From: an uncultured Lachnospiraceae bacterium | GTDB lineage: Bacteria; Bacillota; Clostridia; Lachnospirales; Lachnospiraceae | Direction: 5' to 3' | Length of the DNA stretch: 44,978 nt | Assembly (NCBI GenBank): GCA_910586275.1 | Contig: CAJUIM010000010.1 | Coordinates: 1-44,978, forward strand | Part shown: positions 44,759 through 44,978 of the stretch, piece by piece | Numbering within the stretch: the stretch's first letter is position 1 | How the letters are laid out: each line of letters opens with the position of its first letter | The notes under the pieces: generated by a model | Told to the model about the DNA's origin: nothing | The model's database searches: none | Seen by the model: only the letters and a program-made list of their open reading frames with translations | Translations under genes and position numbers: made by a program

Positions 44759-44783
44759 GGAGAGCGGAAAAATTCCGCTCTCC
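44759..44783 (-). terminator. strong hairpin, possible terminator or attenuator
   Basis: Bases 44759-44769 pair perfectly with 44773-44783 (11 bp, 3-base loop). The minus-strand tail after the stem is TATTTG, only a weak U tract. It either ends an upstream minus-strand transcript or attenuates the hydrolase gene. Confidence 0.5.
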
Positions 44784-44796
44784 ACTCTCCTATAAG

Positions 44797-44856
44797 AAGC
44801 CGCAGCCCGCGTCAGGAATGATATTTTTGTTCGGACACGCTTCCGCTCTGCGGCTT
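44797..44856 (-). promoter_or_regulatory. large leader stem-loop
   Basis: The outer stem is 44797-44805 with 44848-44856 (9 bp, perfect). The inner stem is 44808-44813 with 44834-44839 (6 bp), containing a pair that is U-G only in minus-strand RNA and C-A on the plus strand. This supports a minus-strand structured leader. Confidence 0.5.
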
Positions 44857-44929
44857 AAATGAATGACATGATACTGGGGTCAAAACATTGTGTTTTCTAT
44901 GTTTGATACTCTGCAAGAACCTTGAAAAT

Positions 44930-44958
44930 TTAATATTTTACAGTAGATTTTTTGTAAA
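44930..44958 (-). promoter_or_regulatory. possible promoter upstream of the hydrolase gene
   Basis: On the minus strand TTTACA (44953-44958) and TATTAA (44930-44935) are 17 bases apart. The leader would then be about 225 bases and contain all three hairpins. The match is modest and the area is AT-rich. Confidence 0.3.
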
Positions 44959-44978
44959 AGACTTCATTGCCTTGGAAT

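Noticed and set aside
44718..44958. T-box or known riboswitch upstream of the hydrolase
   Set aside because: No T-box antiterminator consensus or other riboswitch core sequence could be recognised, so only the hairpins are reported.

Overview
The window looks like a chromosomal segment of a gut Lachnospiraceae-type clostridium (Firmicutes). The grounds are the gene order mutS-mutL-miaA, then DUF4321-radC-mreBCD-PBP2-minCDE-rodA-mgsA, and ylmE/yggS-sepF. AGGAGG-type ribosome binding sites, several GTG and TTG starts, near-consensus sigma-A promoters and a divergent yneA-like/lexA pair fit the same assignment. No rRNA, tRNA, CRISPR array, insertion sequence with a transposase, or prophage was recognised.

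Left part, plus strand (1-25981). A promoter and a 5'-end hairpin precede mutS, mutL and miaA. MutL carries the endonuclease motif expected in MutH-less bacteria, and a 51-bp tandem repeat expands its linker. A second minisatellite (37 bp) fills the gap to an aluminium-resistance/methionine-gamma-lyase-like gene. DUF4321 and radC lead into a long cell-shape and division block: mreB (divergent), mreC, mreD, a very long class B PBP, minC, minD, minE, rodA, an MgsA homologue that lacks key catalytic residues, and a lipoprotein D,D-carboxypeptidase. A small P-loop protein with its own promoter and terminator follows. Then come a HlyD-like membrane protein, yggS, sepF, aroB, rluD, a cytidylate-kinase-like protein and an HD-GYP protein.

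Middle (26000-31920). A small membrane protein, dtd and an AI-2E family transporter lie on the minus strand. A roughly 615-bp divergent intergenic region separates the transporter from ttcA. It holds two copies of a ~170-bp palindromic element in opposite orientation. Their terminal stems differ at three positions, each matched by a compensating change, and another hairpin lies between them. ttcA is translationally coupled to a tyrosine recombinase. An SOS module follows: a YneA-like LysM protein divergent from lexA, with several LexA-box-like sites and a consensus promoter containing one of them.

Right part, minus strand (31940-44978). Transcribed right to left are a glycoside hydrolase family 2 enzyme (beta-glucuronidase-like), a transmembrane hybrid histidine kinase, an orphan sugar-type solute-binding lipoprotein, and two large cytosolic hybrid kinases. 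All three kinases have the order HisKA-HATPase-REC-REC. No HPt domain, DNA-binding response regulator or ABC permease is present in the window. This suggests a carbohydrate or glucuronide sensing island whose output partners are encoded elsewhere. A pair of identical 10-bp palindromes at the promoter of one kinase gene is a candidate operator, and the hydrolase gene has a leader with three predicted hairpins.
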